12,748 bases of DNA. It comes from DAOTMI01 sp964605545 (GTDB lineage Bacteria; Patescibacteriota; Microgenomatia; UBA12405). The notes beneath the pieces were generated by a model, which was given only the letters and a program-made list of their open reading frames with translations, ran no database searches and was not told where the DNA came from. Location: NCBI GenBank assembly GCA_964605545.1, contig CAZSCX010000017.1, positions 1 through 12,748 of the forward strand, written 5' to 3'. Shown here one piece after another: positions 5,496 through 12,748 of the stretch. Position numbers and translations under genes: made by a program. Each line of letters begins with the position of its first letter. The first letter of the stretch is position 1.

Positions 5496-6461
5496 ATGAT
5501 TAAATTTCTTGCAGATCACTTGCCCCACATTACTCAAATCGGCGCTATTGCTGCCGCACGTGCCGTTGGTCTTGGCGACAAAAATGCCGCAGACCACGCT
5601 GCCGTAGAAGCTATTAGAAAAGCATTTAACGATCTTGATTTTAATGGTCGAATTGTTATTGGTGAAGGTGAACGTGACGAAGCCCCAATGCTTTATATCG
5701 GTGAACAGGTTGGTACCGGTGTGGGTCATCAGGTCGATATTGCTATTGATCCGTTAGAAAATACCAATGCTACGGCAAATTTTAACAACAATGCCATTTC
5801 TGTTATGGCTGCCTCCGAAAAGGGTGGTCTTTTTCATGCTCCCGATATGTACATCAATAAATTGATTGTTGGTCCGGAAGCTGCCGGCAAAGTCCATCTC
5901 GATGCTCCGCCAAAAGAAAATTTAAAAATTTTAGCCGAACTTTTACATCGTGAAATTCGTGACTTGGTTATCGTTATTTTGGATCGTGAAAGAAATGAAG
6001 ACTTAATCGCTGCTGTCCGTGAAGCTGGTGCCCGGGTCAAACTTATTGCCGATGGTGATTTAATGCCTGGTGTTGCAGTTTGTTTACGGGGCTCAAACAT
6101 GCACGCTGTTATGGGTATTGGTGCTGCCCCAGAAGGCGTCATCACCTGTGCTGCTATTCGCTGTCTCAAAGGTGAATTCCAAGGTCGTTTTTGGCCCAAA
6201 AGTGCTGATGAAGAAAAAAGATTAAAGAAAATGGGCGGTGATTTGAAAAAAATTTATACTCAAAAAGAATTGGCCAGCGGAAAAAATATTGTTTTTTGTG
6301 CCACAGGAGTCACCACTGGTGATATTATTCAGGGAGTCCGCTTTTTTGGTGGTGGTGCCAGAACCAACACTCTCCTAATGGCCAATGAACTCCACGAAAT
6401 TACCTTTATCGACAAAACTCATATCTTCGACAAAAAGAATATTGAATTCCGTTTAGTCTAG
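5496..6461 (+). CDS. glpX: Fructose-1,6-bisphosphatase class II
   Basis: The 321-aa protein aligns along its length with GlpX, which hydrolyses fructose 1,6-bisphosphate to fructose 6-phosphate in gluconeogenesis (cytosol, divalent-metal dependent). Metal and substrate residues occur at E. coli positions: Asp33 (DKNAAD), Glu57 and Asp61 (GEGERDEAPM), Asp85 and Glu88, Thr90, DGD (186-188) and Glu213 (GIGAAPEGV). The signature that reads DPxEGT in most members is DPLENT here, with Asn replacing Gly89. The C-terminal VRFFGGGARTNTLLM (281-295) resembles the cyanobacterial/bacterial type. It begins 6 nt after the AlkD stop, with AAGG at 5488-5491 as a weak Shine-Dalgarno and TACAAT at 5482-5487 as a possible internal -10. 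A dual FBPase/SBPase activity cannot be excluded. Confidence 0.93.
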   Translation: MIKFLADHLPHITQIGAIAAARAVGLGDKNAADHAAVEAIRKAFNDLDFNGRIVIGEGERDEAPMLYIGEQVGTGVGHQVDIAIDPLENTNATANFNNNAISVMAASEKGGLFHAPDMYINKLIVGPEAAGKVHLDAPPKENLKILAELLHREIRDLVIVILDRERNEDLIAAVREAGARVKLIADGDLMPGVAVCLRGSNMHAVMGIGAAPEGVITCAAIRCLKGEFQGRFWPKSADEEKRLKKMGGDLKKIYTQKELASGKNIVFCATGVTTGDIIQGVRFFGGGARTNTLLMANELHEITFIDKTHIFDKKNIEFRLV

Positions 6462-6492
6462 CCTTTTCGTTTCTTTTGTGATACAAGTGAAT

Positions 6493-8106
6493 ATGAAATT
6501 TATTTTCATCTCTGGTGGTGTTATTTCCGGATTAGGAAAAGGCATTACCACCGCCTCCCTCACTTTTCTCCTCAAGTCCCGCGGCTATAAAGTTACTCCG
6601 GTCAAGGTTGATATGTATTTTAACGTCGACGCCGGTACCCTCCGTCCCCAGGAACACGGTGAAGTTTTTGTCACTCACGATGGCATGGAATGTGATGAAG
6701 ATTTGGGTCATTACGAAAGATTTTTTCATGAAAATTTACATCGGGAAAATTATATTACAGCCGGTCAAATTTATTCCGAAGTCATTCGAAAAGAACGCGC
6801 TTTTGAATATGGTGGCGAAACTGTCGACACCATTCCTCACGTCACTGACGAAATTATCAGAAGAATTAAATTAGCCGGCACTGTCAACAAAGCCGATATT
6901 GTTTTGATTGAATTTGGTGGAACTGTCGGCGAATACAAAAATGGTATCTTCTTTGAAGCCTCTCGTATTTTAAAATTCCAGAATCCAAAAGATGTTATTC
7001 AGCTTCATGTTACCTACCTTCCCTATATGCCTCATATTGGTGAATTAAAAAGCAAACCGGCTCAAACTTCGGTCCATGTTTTAAACAGCCTTGGTATTCA
7101 GCCCGATATTTTAGTCGCCCGCAGTACCGTTCCCATCGACAAAAAACGTCTCGAAAAAATTGGTTTATTTTGTAACATTCCCGGCAATCAAATTTTTAGT
7201 AATCCAGATCTGGATTCGGTCTACAAATTACCCCTTTATTTTCATAACCAAAAACAACACTTGGCTACCGCCTGTCTTAAACTCCTAAATTTACCCGGCA
7301 AAAAACATCACCAAATTCAAAAATGGAAAAAATTAATTCGATCGATTGATGCCAAAAAATCCAAAACCGTCAATATCGCTATGGTCGGTAAATATTTCAA
7401 TACCGGTGATTACAAGCTTACCGATTCTTATGTTTCGGTTATCGAAGCTCTCAAACATGCCGCTTGGAAATTAAATATCGACTTAAAACTAAATTGGATT
7501 GACTGTGAAAAATTTTGCGAAAAAGATCTAAAAAATATGGATGGTATTTTGGTTCCCCAGGGTTGGGGTAAAAGGGGAGTCGATGGTAAAGTAAATGCTG
7601 TCAAATTTGCCCGTACTAAAAATATCCCTTATCTAGGTTTATGTTTTGGTATGCAAATGGCCGTTATCGAATTTGCCAGAAATGTTTTGGGACTCAAAGA
7701 CGCCAACACCACCGAAGCCAATCCCAAAACCAAACATCCTGTCGTTCACATTATGCCCGAACAACAGGAATATTTAAAGAAACACCAATACGGCGGCACT
7801 ATCCGTTTAGGTGCTTGGCCGTGCAAGATTAAACACGGTTCCGTTTTGGAAAAAATTTATCAAAAAGATCTAATTAGCGACGAAAGACACCGTCATCGTT
7901 ATGAATTCAATATTGATTACAAAGAACAATTTGAAAAAGCCGGCATGATTTTTTCGGGGACTTCGCCCGATGGCAAATTAGTCGAAGCCGTCGAAATTCC
8001 CAAAAACAAATTTTTTGTCGCCACTCAATTTCACCCGGAATATATTTCCCGCCCCCTCACTCCCCACCCACTGTTTTTGGCATTTCTTAAATCATGTACA
8101 AAATAG
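6493..8106 (+). CDS. pyrG: CTP synthase (glutamine-hydrolysing), divergent
   Basis: The 537-aa protein makes CTP from UTP, ATP and glutamine. The synthetase domain (1-~265) has the ATP loop SGGVISGLGKGITT (7-20), HGEVFVTHDGMECDEDLGHYERF (55-77), Glu140 in IEFGGTVG, and KSKPAQTSV (186-194) for UTP. The class I glutamine amidotransferase domain (~293-537) has the nucleophile Cys384 (GLCFGMQ) and His514/Glu516 (QFHPEY), plus ERHRHRYEFN (464-473). Departures from the usual enzyme: RAFEYGGETVD replaces the lid RRGDYLGxTVQ, PQGWG replaces PGGFG, and EYK replaces DIE near the CTP site. ATG 6493 is chosen because the family begins a few residues before FISGGV; GTG codons at 6478 and 6487 are alternatives. 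TGaTACAAG at 6479-6487 could be an extended -10 for a leaderless start. Confidence 0.95.
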   Translation: MKFIFISGGVISGLGKGITTASLTFLLKSRGYKVTPVKVDMYFNVDAGTLRPQEHGEVFVTHDGMECDEDLGHYERFFHENLHRENYITAGQIYSEVIRKERAFEYGGETVDTIPHVTDEIIRRIKLAGTVNKADIVLIEFGGTVGEYKNGIFFEASRILKFQNPKDVIQLHVTYLPYMPHIGELKSKPAQTSVHVLNSLGIQPDILVARSTVPIDKKRLEKIGLFCNIPGNQIFSNPDLDSVYKLPLYFHNQKQHLATACLKLLNLPGKKHHQIQKWKKLIRSIDAKKSKTVNIAMVGKYFNTGDYKLTDSYVSVIEALKHAAWKLNIDLKLNWIDCEKFCEKDLKNMDGILVPQGWGKRGVDGKVNAVKFARTKNIPYLGLCFGMQMAVIEFARNVLGLKDANTTEANPKTKHPVVHIMPEQQEYLKKHQYGGTIRLGAWPCKIKHGSVLEKIYQKDLISDERHRHRYEFNIDYKEQFEKAGMIFSGTSPDGKLVEAVEIPKNKFFVATQFHPEYISRPLTPHPLFLAFLKSCTK

Positions 8107-8118
8107 CCTAAAATAGGA

Positions 8119-8124
8119 TATAAT
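8119..8124 (+). promoter_or_regulatory. Putative -10 (TATAAT) of the ABC exporter gene, leaderless spacing
   Basis: A perfect TATAAT lies 6 nt before the ATG at 8131. TGTACA at 8095-8100 is a weak -35 candidate with an 18-nt spacer. No Shine-Dalgarno is visible. The element sits in the 24-nt gap after pyrG. Confidence 0.5.
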
Positions 8125-8130
8125 TTCTTC

Positions 8131-9879
8131 ATGCTAAAGACGCTAAAAAGGTACTATTCATTTTTGTGGCGCTATAAAACCTATTTTATAGTCTTCTTTT
8201 GCGCTTTTTCGATCTATGCCATTTCAGCCAATATCCAGCCATATTTTTTCAAATTGTTTATCGATAATATTCCAAAAAGTAATTTTGGGAATTTATTTAA
8301 AATATTTATTGCTTATATTTTGGCCCGTATTATCAATGTAATTGCCGATGTTATCAGCGGTATTTCTGGCGACAGAATGTTGATGAATTCTTCGCGTGAT
8401 GTCCGTCTTGAATATTTTAAAAAAATTAACGATCTTGATTTTGCTTATCATTTAAGCAAAAAAATTGGCACTCTTATTTCTGCTGTCAAAAGAGGCGACA
8501 ACGCTTTTTTTGATGTTCATTATGTTCTCCATTGGCGCATGGGTAGTGTTTTTATTAGTTTTTTGATTATGCTTTTCTTTTTTTCCCGTCTCAATATTTA
8601 TTTACTTTTGTCTCTTTTGGTTTCTTTGGCGGTAACTATTATTATTGGAAAAAAATTAATTAGAAATAATTTAACAACAAGAAAAGCGTTTTTGGAAAAA
8701 GATGATCATATCATGGATGTCTTAATTGATAATCTAAATAATTTTGACACTGTCAAATTATTTGCCAAAGAACAATGGGAGCACAATCGTCTTTCCGATT
8801 TACATCGGGAATGGTATCAAAAATTTTATTTATTTACCAAATCATTTAGACAGATAGATATAAATATTGGAATGATAGGTAATTTAAGTATATTTTCAAT
8901 TCTGGTTTTGGGTTTATTTCAATTCAAAAACGGCATGATAACCATTGGTGATTATATTATGGTCGTCAGTTTTATTACCTCTTTTTACCCTCGTCTTTTT
9001 GAAGTGATTTATGAAACCCGTCAAATGGTCACGGCTACTGTTGATCTGGAAAAATACTTTAAAGTTTTTGATGAAGAAATAAAGGTACCTGATCCAATCA
9101 ATCCGGTAAAGAAAAAAAATGTACTCGGAAAAATCGAATTTAAAAATGTTTCTTTTATTTATCCTGATAACAAAAAGAATGCCCTCGATAATTTTTCTCT
9201 TTCTATTCAACCCGGCGAATCAGTTGCTCTCGTTGGCAAATCCGGTGCCGGCAAAACTACTATTGGAAAATTAATTTTACATTATTACGATATTCATCAT
9301 GGCGAAATATTACTTGATGATGTCAATATAAATAAATACACGAAATCAAATTTAAGATCCTTTATTGGTGTTGTTCCTCAAGAACCAATTCTATTTAACG
9401 ACACCATTGCTTACAATATTGCCTACAGTAAGCCCGCTGCCAGCAAAAGACAAATTATTGCCGCTACTAAATTAGCCAATCTTCACGACTTTATTATGAC
9501 CCTTCCCAAAAAATACGACACTCTTGTAGGCGAAAGAGGTATTAGACTGTCCGGCGGTCAACGTCAGCGTCTGGCTATTGCTCGGGTCATTTTGGCCAAT
9601 CCCGATATCATTTTATTTGATGAAGCCACTTCCCAGCTCGATTCAATTTCCGAAAAACTAATTCGTACAGCTCTAAAACATGCCTGCAAAAACAAAACCA
9701 CCATTATTATTGCCCATCGTCTTTCGACCATTTCATGGGTTGATAAAATTCTAGTTTTGGATAACGGCAAAGTTGTCGAAACCGGTACTCATAAAGAATT
9801 AGTAGACAACAAAAATAGTCTCTATAATCATTTTTGGCAACTTCAAAGTGACCAGGTTTCAAACGAAATTTCTCTATAA
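8131..9879 (+). CDS. ABC exporter half-transporter (fused membrane and ATPase domains)
   Basis: The 582-aa protein combines a six-helix type I exporter membrane domain (roughly residues 15-310) with a nucleotide-binding domain (333-575). In the latter are Walker A GKSGAGKTT (369-377), Q-loop VPQEPILFNDTIAYNI (415-430), signature LSGGQRQRLAIARV (473-486), Walker B IILFDEATSQLDS (493-505, catalytic Glu498) and H-loop His529 (AHRLST). The coupling-helix region DTVKLFAKEQWE (206-217) resembles ABCB/MsbA/Atm1-like exporters. It should work as a homodimer, or heterodimer with a partner not seen here, and export a lipid, peptide or drug; the substrate cannot be told from sequence. Its own promoter is suggested. 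The last 37 bp overlap the end of the convergent glycosyltransferase gene. Confidence 0.92.
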   Translation: MLKTLKRYYSFLWRYKTYFIVFFCAFSIYAISANIQPYFFKLFIDNIPKSNFGNLFKIFIAYILARIINVIADVISGISGDRMLMNSSRDVRLEYFKKINDLDFAYHLSKKIGTLISAVKRGDNAFFDVHYVLHWRMGSVFISFLIMLFFFSRLNIYLLLSLLVSLAVTIIIGKKLIRNNLTTRKAFLEKDDHIMDVLIDNLNNFDTVKLFAKEQWEHNRLSDLHREWYQKFYLFTKSFRQIDINIGMIGNLSIFSILVLGLFQFKNGMITIGDYIMVVSFITSFYPRLFEVIYETRQMVTATVDLEKYFKVFDEEIKVPDPINPVKKKNVLGKIEFKNVSFIYPDNKKNALDNFSLSIQPGESVALVGKSGAGKTTIGKLILHYYDIHHGEILLDDVNINKYTKSNLRSFIGVVPQEPILFNDTIAYNIAYSKPAASKRQIIAATKLANLHDFIMTLPKKYDTLVGERGIRLSGGQRQRLAIARVILANPDIILFDEATSQLDSISEKLIRTALKHACKNKTTIIIAHRLSTISWVDKILVLDNGKVVETGTHKELVDNKNSLYNHFWQLQSDQVSNEISL

Positions 9880-11066
9880 CTTTTCTCTTCAATTTTTTTG
9901 TATCCGATTTCGCCAAATATTTTGTTGTGATCCAAACCATGAATTATTTCTCCATAGGGAATATAAACAAATTTCTCTTCGCTCGGTTTTATTTGTTTAA
10001 TATCTTTTACCTTGATATCTTGCCGGTAATAATTTATCGGACTTTCAAAAGATCCAATCATATAAACCTCATTTGGTAAATCATGTGACATTTTTTTCCA
10101 ATCTTCCCGATAATATTTTGAATTAAACAAATACATTCCCGAAAAAAGCCAAAGAATAATCAAAAATAAAATACTGTTTTTAAATTTTAAGGCAATCAAA
10201 ATCGATAGGGGAATTATCAAATATTGCACCCGAAAATATTGCAGCATCGGCACTTTAAACGAAAATACCAAAACCAAAATCAAGGGCACCACCAAAAGTT
10301 TTAAGAAAAATTTATTTTTCAATCCCGATTTTATTGCTGTCAGCCAAAACAAAAGTGTCGGCAAAATATAAATTTTTTCAAACGGTATTCTCCCGGTTAT
10401 CATTTTTATAAATATCAACAAAATGTTTTTTAAATTCACAGTCCCCAAAGTTAAATTCCAATTTACCACCTCGCCCAGCAATGAGTGTGATGTGGCAAAT
10501 TGTTTTAGCAACAGTGGCAAGAGCACTATTCCCGCCGCCGCCAAACCCCAGTTCCAAAATTCCAAAGCCAGCAAAATAAATACCGATCCATAATAAGTGC
10601 AAAAGGCCAAAAAGCTCCAAAGATATAATTCCATTTTTTTATTTCTCGTTTTGGCATAAATTGCCAGGGTAATAAACATAACCGCCATGGCATACATTCT
10701 TGCTTCCTGAGCGTAATAAATCAAAAGTGGATTAAAGGCAATTAGGGCAGTTCCCCATAATGCCACTTTTTCACTATATTTTTTTAAAATTAAATAAACT
10801 ATATAAATAGTAATAAGAGAAAAAATAATCGACGGCATTCTCAGGGAAATCTCACTATATCCAAAAACGCTTGTCCACAATCTCATGAACATATAATAAA
10901 AAGGCGGGTGAAAATCTCCACCCGAAAATTGCCTGATAATATTTACCAGTGTATAATTTTTGACAGTATAAGCTGTTATCGCCTCGTCTAACCAGAGAGA
11001 CTGATTCAGTCCGATACACTTTATGAACGCACTACTTGTCAAAATCAACCAAAGAAAAGAGTTCAT
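9843..11066 (-). CDS. GT-C membrane glycosyltransferase (PMT/ArnT-like, GT39-type)
   Basis: The 407-aa polytopic protein has about 10-11 membrane segments and the GT-C hallmarks. SLWLDEAITAY (23-33) supplies the catalytic-type acidic pair Asp27/Glu28 in the first external loop, with GGDFHPPFYY (49-58) and IYYAQEARMYAM (116-127) following as in PMT_2/ArnT-like enzymes. The C-terminal ~75 residues are a hydrophilic domain. Such enzymes move a sugar from a polyprenyl-phosphate donor to lipid or protein acceptors outside the membrane; the acceptor here is unknown. I chose ATG 11066 because it just precedes the first membrane segment. ATG 11081 or an ATG at 11165 are longer options, and TTG at 11048 a shorter one. 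A TATGAT at 11082-11077 lies 10 nt upstream. All these starts lie inside the divergent MFS gene. Confidence 0.82.
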   Translation of the reverse strand: MNSFLWLILTSSAFIKCIGLNQSLWLDEAITAYTVKNYTLVNIIRQFSGGDFHPPFYYMFMRLWTSVFGYSEISLRMPSIIFSLITIYIVYLILKKYSEKVALWGTALIAFNPLLIYYAQEARMYAMAVMFITLAIYAKTRNKKMELYLWSFLAFCTYYGSVFILLALEFWNWGLAAAGIVLLPLLLKQFATSHSLLGEVVNWNLTLGTVNLKNILLIFIKMITGRIPFEKIYILPTLLFWLTAIKSGLKNKFFLKLLVVPLILVLVFSFKVPMLQYFRVQYLIIPLSILIALKFKNSILFLIILWLFSGMYLFNSKYYREDWKKMSHDLPNEVYMIGSFESPINYYRQDIKVKDIKQIKPSEEKFVYIPYGEIIHGLDHNKIFGEIGYKKIEEKSYREISFETWSL

Positions 11067-12204
11067 AGTTATTTTTATCATAGTTTTAACTGATTTGATT
11101 GGTTTTGGTTTAATTATTCCCATTCTTCCCAAACTTGCTGTTGATTTCAATATAACCGGCATCAAACTCGGTCTTCTTTTAGCTTCTTATTCCTTTGCTC
11201 AATTTTTTGCCGCTCCCTATATGGGCAAGCTTTCCGATCGCCACGGCCGCCGCCCGGTTCTCTTGATTTCCAAATTCGGTACCGTTATTGCTTACATTAT
11301 TTTTGCCTATGCCAAGGTTTATTGGCTAATCATTATTTCTCGTTTGATCGATGGTTTTACCGGCGGCAATATTCCCGCCGCTCGTGCCTACATTAGCGAT
11401 ATTACCAAAGATCACAACCGCCACAAGGGCATGGCTTTAATCGGTGTTGCCTATGGTTTGGGCTATATCATTGGTCCGGTCATCGGCGGTGTTCTCTTTG
11501 GCCTCACCCACGACAAAACTATTCCCGCTCTTGCCGGCGCTCTTCTTTGTTTGTTTTCTTTTGTTTTGACTTACTTTTTTCTCAAAGAATCTCATCATCC
11601 CCAGGAAATTGAAGAAAATGTTTCTATTAATTTAATTGCCAGTTTCAAAAAAGTTGTTTCCAACCCCGCCTGCAAACAAATACTTTTGGTCCAATTTCTT
11701 TTTATGGTTTGTCTCTATTCCTTTCAATCCACTCTCCCTATTTTTGCCACCAACCGCTATCACCTCACTCCTCAATCTATCAGTTTCTTAATGGTTTATA
11801 TCGGCTTAATCAACATTGTTATTCAGCTTTATATCGTCAAATATGGTAGCGGTAATTTACTAAAAAGTGTCAAAATTGGTTTGATCCTTACCGCTTTAAG
11901 TATTTTATTCATCCCCCTTATTCCCACCTTCTGGGTTATTTTCCCTATCGCCTTCATTATTTCCATTGGTATCGGTCTTTTAAATGCCTATTACCCCAGT
12001 TTATTTTTGCGGGTCGAAAGTGAAGTTCAGGAAGGAGAAAAAATGGGTGTTTACGAAAGTGTTTCTTCCACCACCCAGATTTTTGGTCCGCTTCTGGCCG
12101 GCTCCCTCATTACCCGTTCTCCGCCTCTCGTTTATTACGGTTCTACTTTAATTATTCTTTATTGTGTTTATCTGATAAACAGAAACAAAATTTTAACTGG
12201 ATGA
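11023..12204 (+). CDS. MFS drug:H+ antiporter (DHA1/TetA-like)
   Basis: The 393-aa protein has twelve predicted membrane helices, the usual length for the family. The first helix region LTDLIGFGLIIPILPKL (22-38) and motif A GKLSDRHGRRPV (68-79) between helices 2 and 3 are typical. RLIDGFTGGNIPAARAYISD (107-126) and the antiporter motif C GLGYIIGPVIGG (145-156) mark it as a 12-helix drug:proton antiporter of the TetA type. It probably expels small amphipathic molecules across the cytoplasmic membrane; calling it tetracycline resistance would go too far. ATG 11023 is the only plausible start before helix 1, although it lies 43 bp inside the divergent glycosyltransferase gene. The stop TGA overlaps the rarA ATG as ATGA (12201-12204). 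Confidence 0.88.
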   Translation: MNALLVKINQRKEFIVIFIIVLTDLIGFGLIIPILPKLAVDFNITGIKLGLLLASYSFAQFFAAPYMGKLSDRHGRRPVLLISKFGTVIAYIIFAYAKVYWLIIISRLIDGFTGGNIPAARAYISDITKDHNRHKGMALIGVAYGLGYIIGPVIGGVLFGLTHDKTIPALAGALLCLFSFVLTYFFLKESHHPQEIEENVSINLIASFKKVVSNPACKQILLVQFLFMVCLYSFQSTLPIFATNRYHLTPQSISFLMVYIGLINIVIQLYIVKYGSGNLLKSVKIGLILTALSILFIPLIPTFWVIFPIAFIISIGIGLLNAYYPSLFLRVESEVQEGEKMGVYESVSSTTQIFGPLLAGSLITRSPPLVYYGSTLIILYCVYLINRNKILTG

Positions 12205-12748
12205 ACAATTTTTTTCCACTGGCTGCCCAACTAAGACCAGAAAGTCTGGATGATTTTTTTGGCCAAGAACATTTGGTGGGCAAGGGCAAACCTCTGCGAA
12301 TTTTAATCGAAAATAAACAATTATTTTCTATGATTTTTTGGGGTCCACCGGGTGTTGGCAAAACTACTTTGGCTCGTATTATTGCCCACGAATCCGGCGC
12401 CGAAATCCACGAACTTTCTGCCGTCTCCGCCGGCAAAGACGATATTAAAAAAATTATCGCCAACAAAAGCCTGCCTGCCGGCAGGCAGGTCCCTCTCATT
12501 AAAAAAATTCTTTTTCTTGACGAAATTCACCGTTTCAACAAAGCCCAGCAGGATTTTCTCCTCCCCTATGTTGAAACCGGGGAGCTGACTTTAATCGGTG
12601 CCACTACCGAAAACCCCTCTTTTGAAATAATTTCTCCCCTCCTTTCCCGTTGTCGCGTCTTCACTCTCAAAGAATTGGACGAAAAAGATCTCAACAAAAT
12701 CATCGACAAAGCAATTGCAAAACTAAACCCTCTTGATAAAGAGTATCC
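12201..12748 (+). CDS. rarA: Replication-associated recombination protein A (RarA/MgsA AAA+ ATPase), 3' end outside window
   Basis: The frame is open from ATG 12201 to the window edge, 182 residues visible of about 400-440 usual. Family features are LRPESLDDFFGQEHLVGKGKPL (11-32), Walker A GPPGVGKTT (48-56), ELSAVSAGKDDI (71-82), Walker B ILFLDEIHRFNKAQQD (103-118) and sensor 1 LIGATTENPSFE (131-142). RarA is a clamp-loader-like AAA+ ATPase that acts at stalled replication forks and gaps together with SSB. The start overlaps the MFS stop by 4 bp, so translation is probably coupled. A 20-bp GC-rich palindrome lies inside the frame (12470-12489) and encodes LPAGRQ in the variable stretch before Walker B. 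The oligomerisation and C-terminal domains are beyond the window. Confidence 0.93.
   Translation, partial: MNNFFPLAAQLRPESLDDFFGQEHLVGKGKPLRILIENKQLFSMIFWGPPGVGKTTLARIIAHESGAEIHELSAVSAGKDDIKKIIANKSLPAGRQVPLIKKILFLDEIHRFNKAQQDFLLPYVETGELTLIGATTENPSFEIISPLLSRCRVFTLKELDEKDLNKIIDKAIAKLNPLDKEY
12470..12489. repeat. Perfect 20-bp palindrome inside rarA, encoding LPAGRQ
   Basis: The half-sites CCTGCCTGCC and GGCAGGCAGG form a perfect inverted repeat. It is read in frame as SLPAGRQV at RarA residues 90-97. All six frames across it are open. I recall this palindrome and its LPAGRQ-like peptides as a frequent short dispersed element in CPR genomes; only one copy occurs here. Confidence 0.7.

Noticed and set aside
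5834..6199. Open minus-strand frame of about 121 codons inside glpX
   Set aside because: It lies wholly opposite a conserved enzyme, has no family resemblance and has no start signal.
6478..6492. GTG at 6478 as the pyrG start
   Set aside because: It adds MIQVN, not typical of the family, and removes the fit of the -10-like hexamer to ATG 6493; it remains a possible alternative.
8107..8117. CCTA-AAA-TAGG inverted repeat after pyrG
   Set aside because: A 4-bp stem with no T-tract is too weak for a terminator and common by chance in AT-rich DNA.
12152..12588. Several short open frames on both strands containing LPAGR peptides
   Set aside because: They arise because the palindrome at 12470-12489 is open in every frame; rarA is the real gene.
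1..12748. tRNA, rRNA, CRISPR array, transposase or prophage genes
   Set aside because: None was found on reading both strands; all sizeable stretches are covered by ordinary protein genes.

Overview
The window is a gene-dense, AT-rich stretch of a bacterial chromosome, most likely from a Patescibacteria/CPR genome (possibly Microgenomates-like). The reasons are very tight packing with many overlapping gene ends, two GC-rich palindromic insertions of a kind I remember as recurrent in CPR genomes, a sequence-divergent CTP synthase, and several small proteins resembling CPR-conserved hypotheticals. TGA ends at least two genes, which argues against the recoded Gracilibacteria/Absconditabacteria. 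This placement is inference; no rRNA or other phylogenetic marker is present, and no tRNA, CRISPR array, transposase or phage gene was found.

Layout. 1-1245 (+): C-terminal part of an acyltransferase-3-like membrane protein, then an unrecognised 224-aa protein. 1242-2781 (-): a PHP-domain phosphoesterase followed one base later by a stand-alone DUF2090/LacD-like aldolase. 2803-4227 (+): a translationally coupled cassette of a small membrane protein with an N-terminal CPVC motif, a helical protein and a GNAT acetyltransferase. 4190-4675 (-): a nucleoside/guanine-type deaminase. 4676-4790: a regulatory and repeat region with two strong hairpins. 4791-8106 (+): an AlkD-like DNA glycosylase, class II fructose-1,6-bisphosphatase (glpX) and CTP synthase (pyrG). 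8131-9879 (+): an ABC exporter half-transporter. 9843-11066 (-): a GT-C (PMT/ArnT-like) membrane glycosyltransferase. 11023-12204 (+): a DHA1-type MFS drug:H+ antiporter, translationally coupled to rarA (12201 to the window end, truncated).

How the genes work together. GlpX (gluconeogenic FBPase) and the DUF2090 aldolase are candidate central-carbon enzymes; PyrG and the deaminase act on nucleotides; AlkD and RarA maintain the genome; the acyltransferase, GT-C enzyme, ABC exporter and MFS transporter belong to the cell envelope. No single pathway unites the window.

Expression signals. Several genes have a -10-like hexamer only 5-10 nt upstream of the start codon and no Shine-Dalgarno sequence, which suggests leaderless transcripts. 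The exception is the AlkD-glpX-pyrG block, which has an apparent structured leader of about 87 nt and a clear Shine-Dalgarno. Neighbouring genes on opposite strands overlap at their 3' ends (three times) and once at their 5' ends (11023-11066). No gene-free stretch exceeds about 115 bases.
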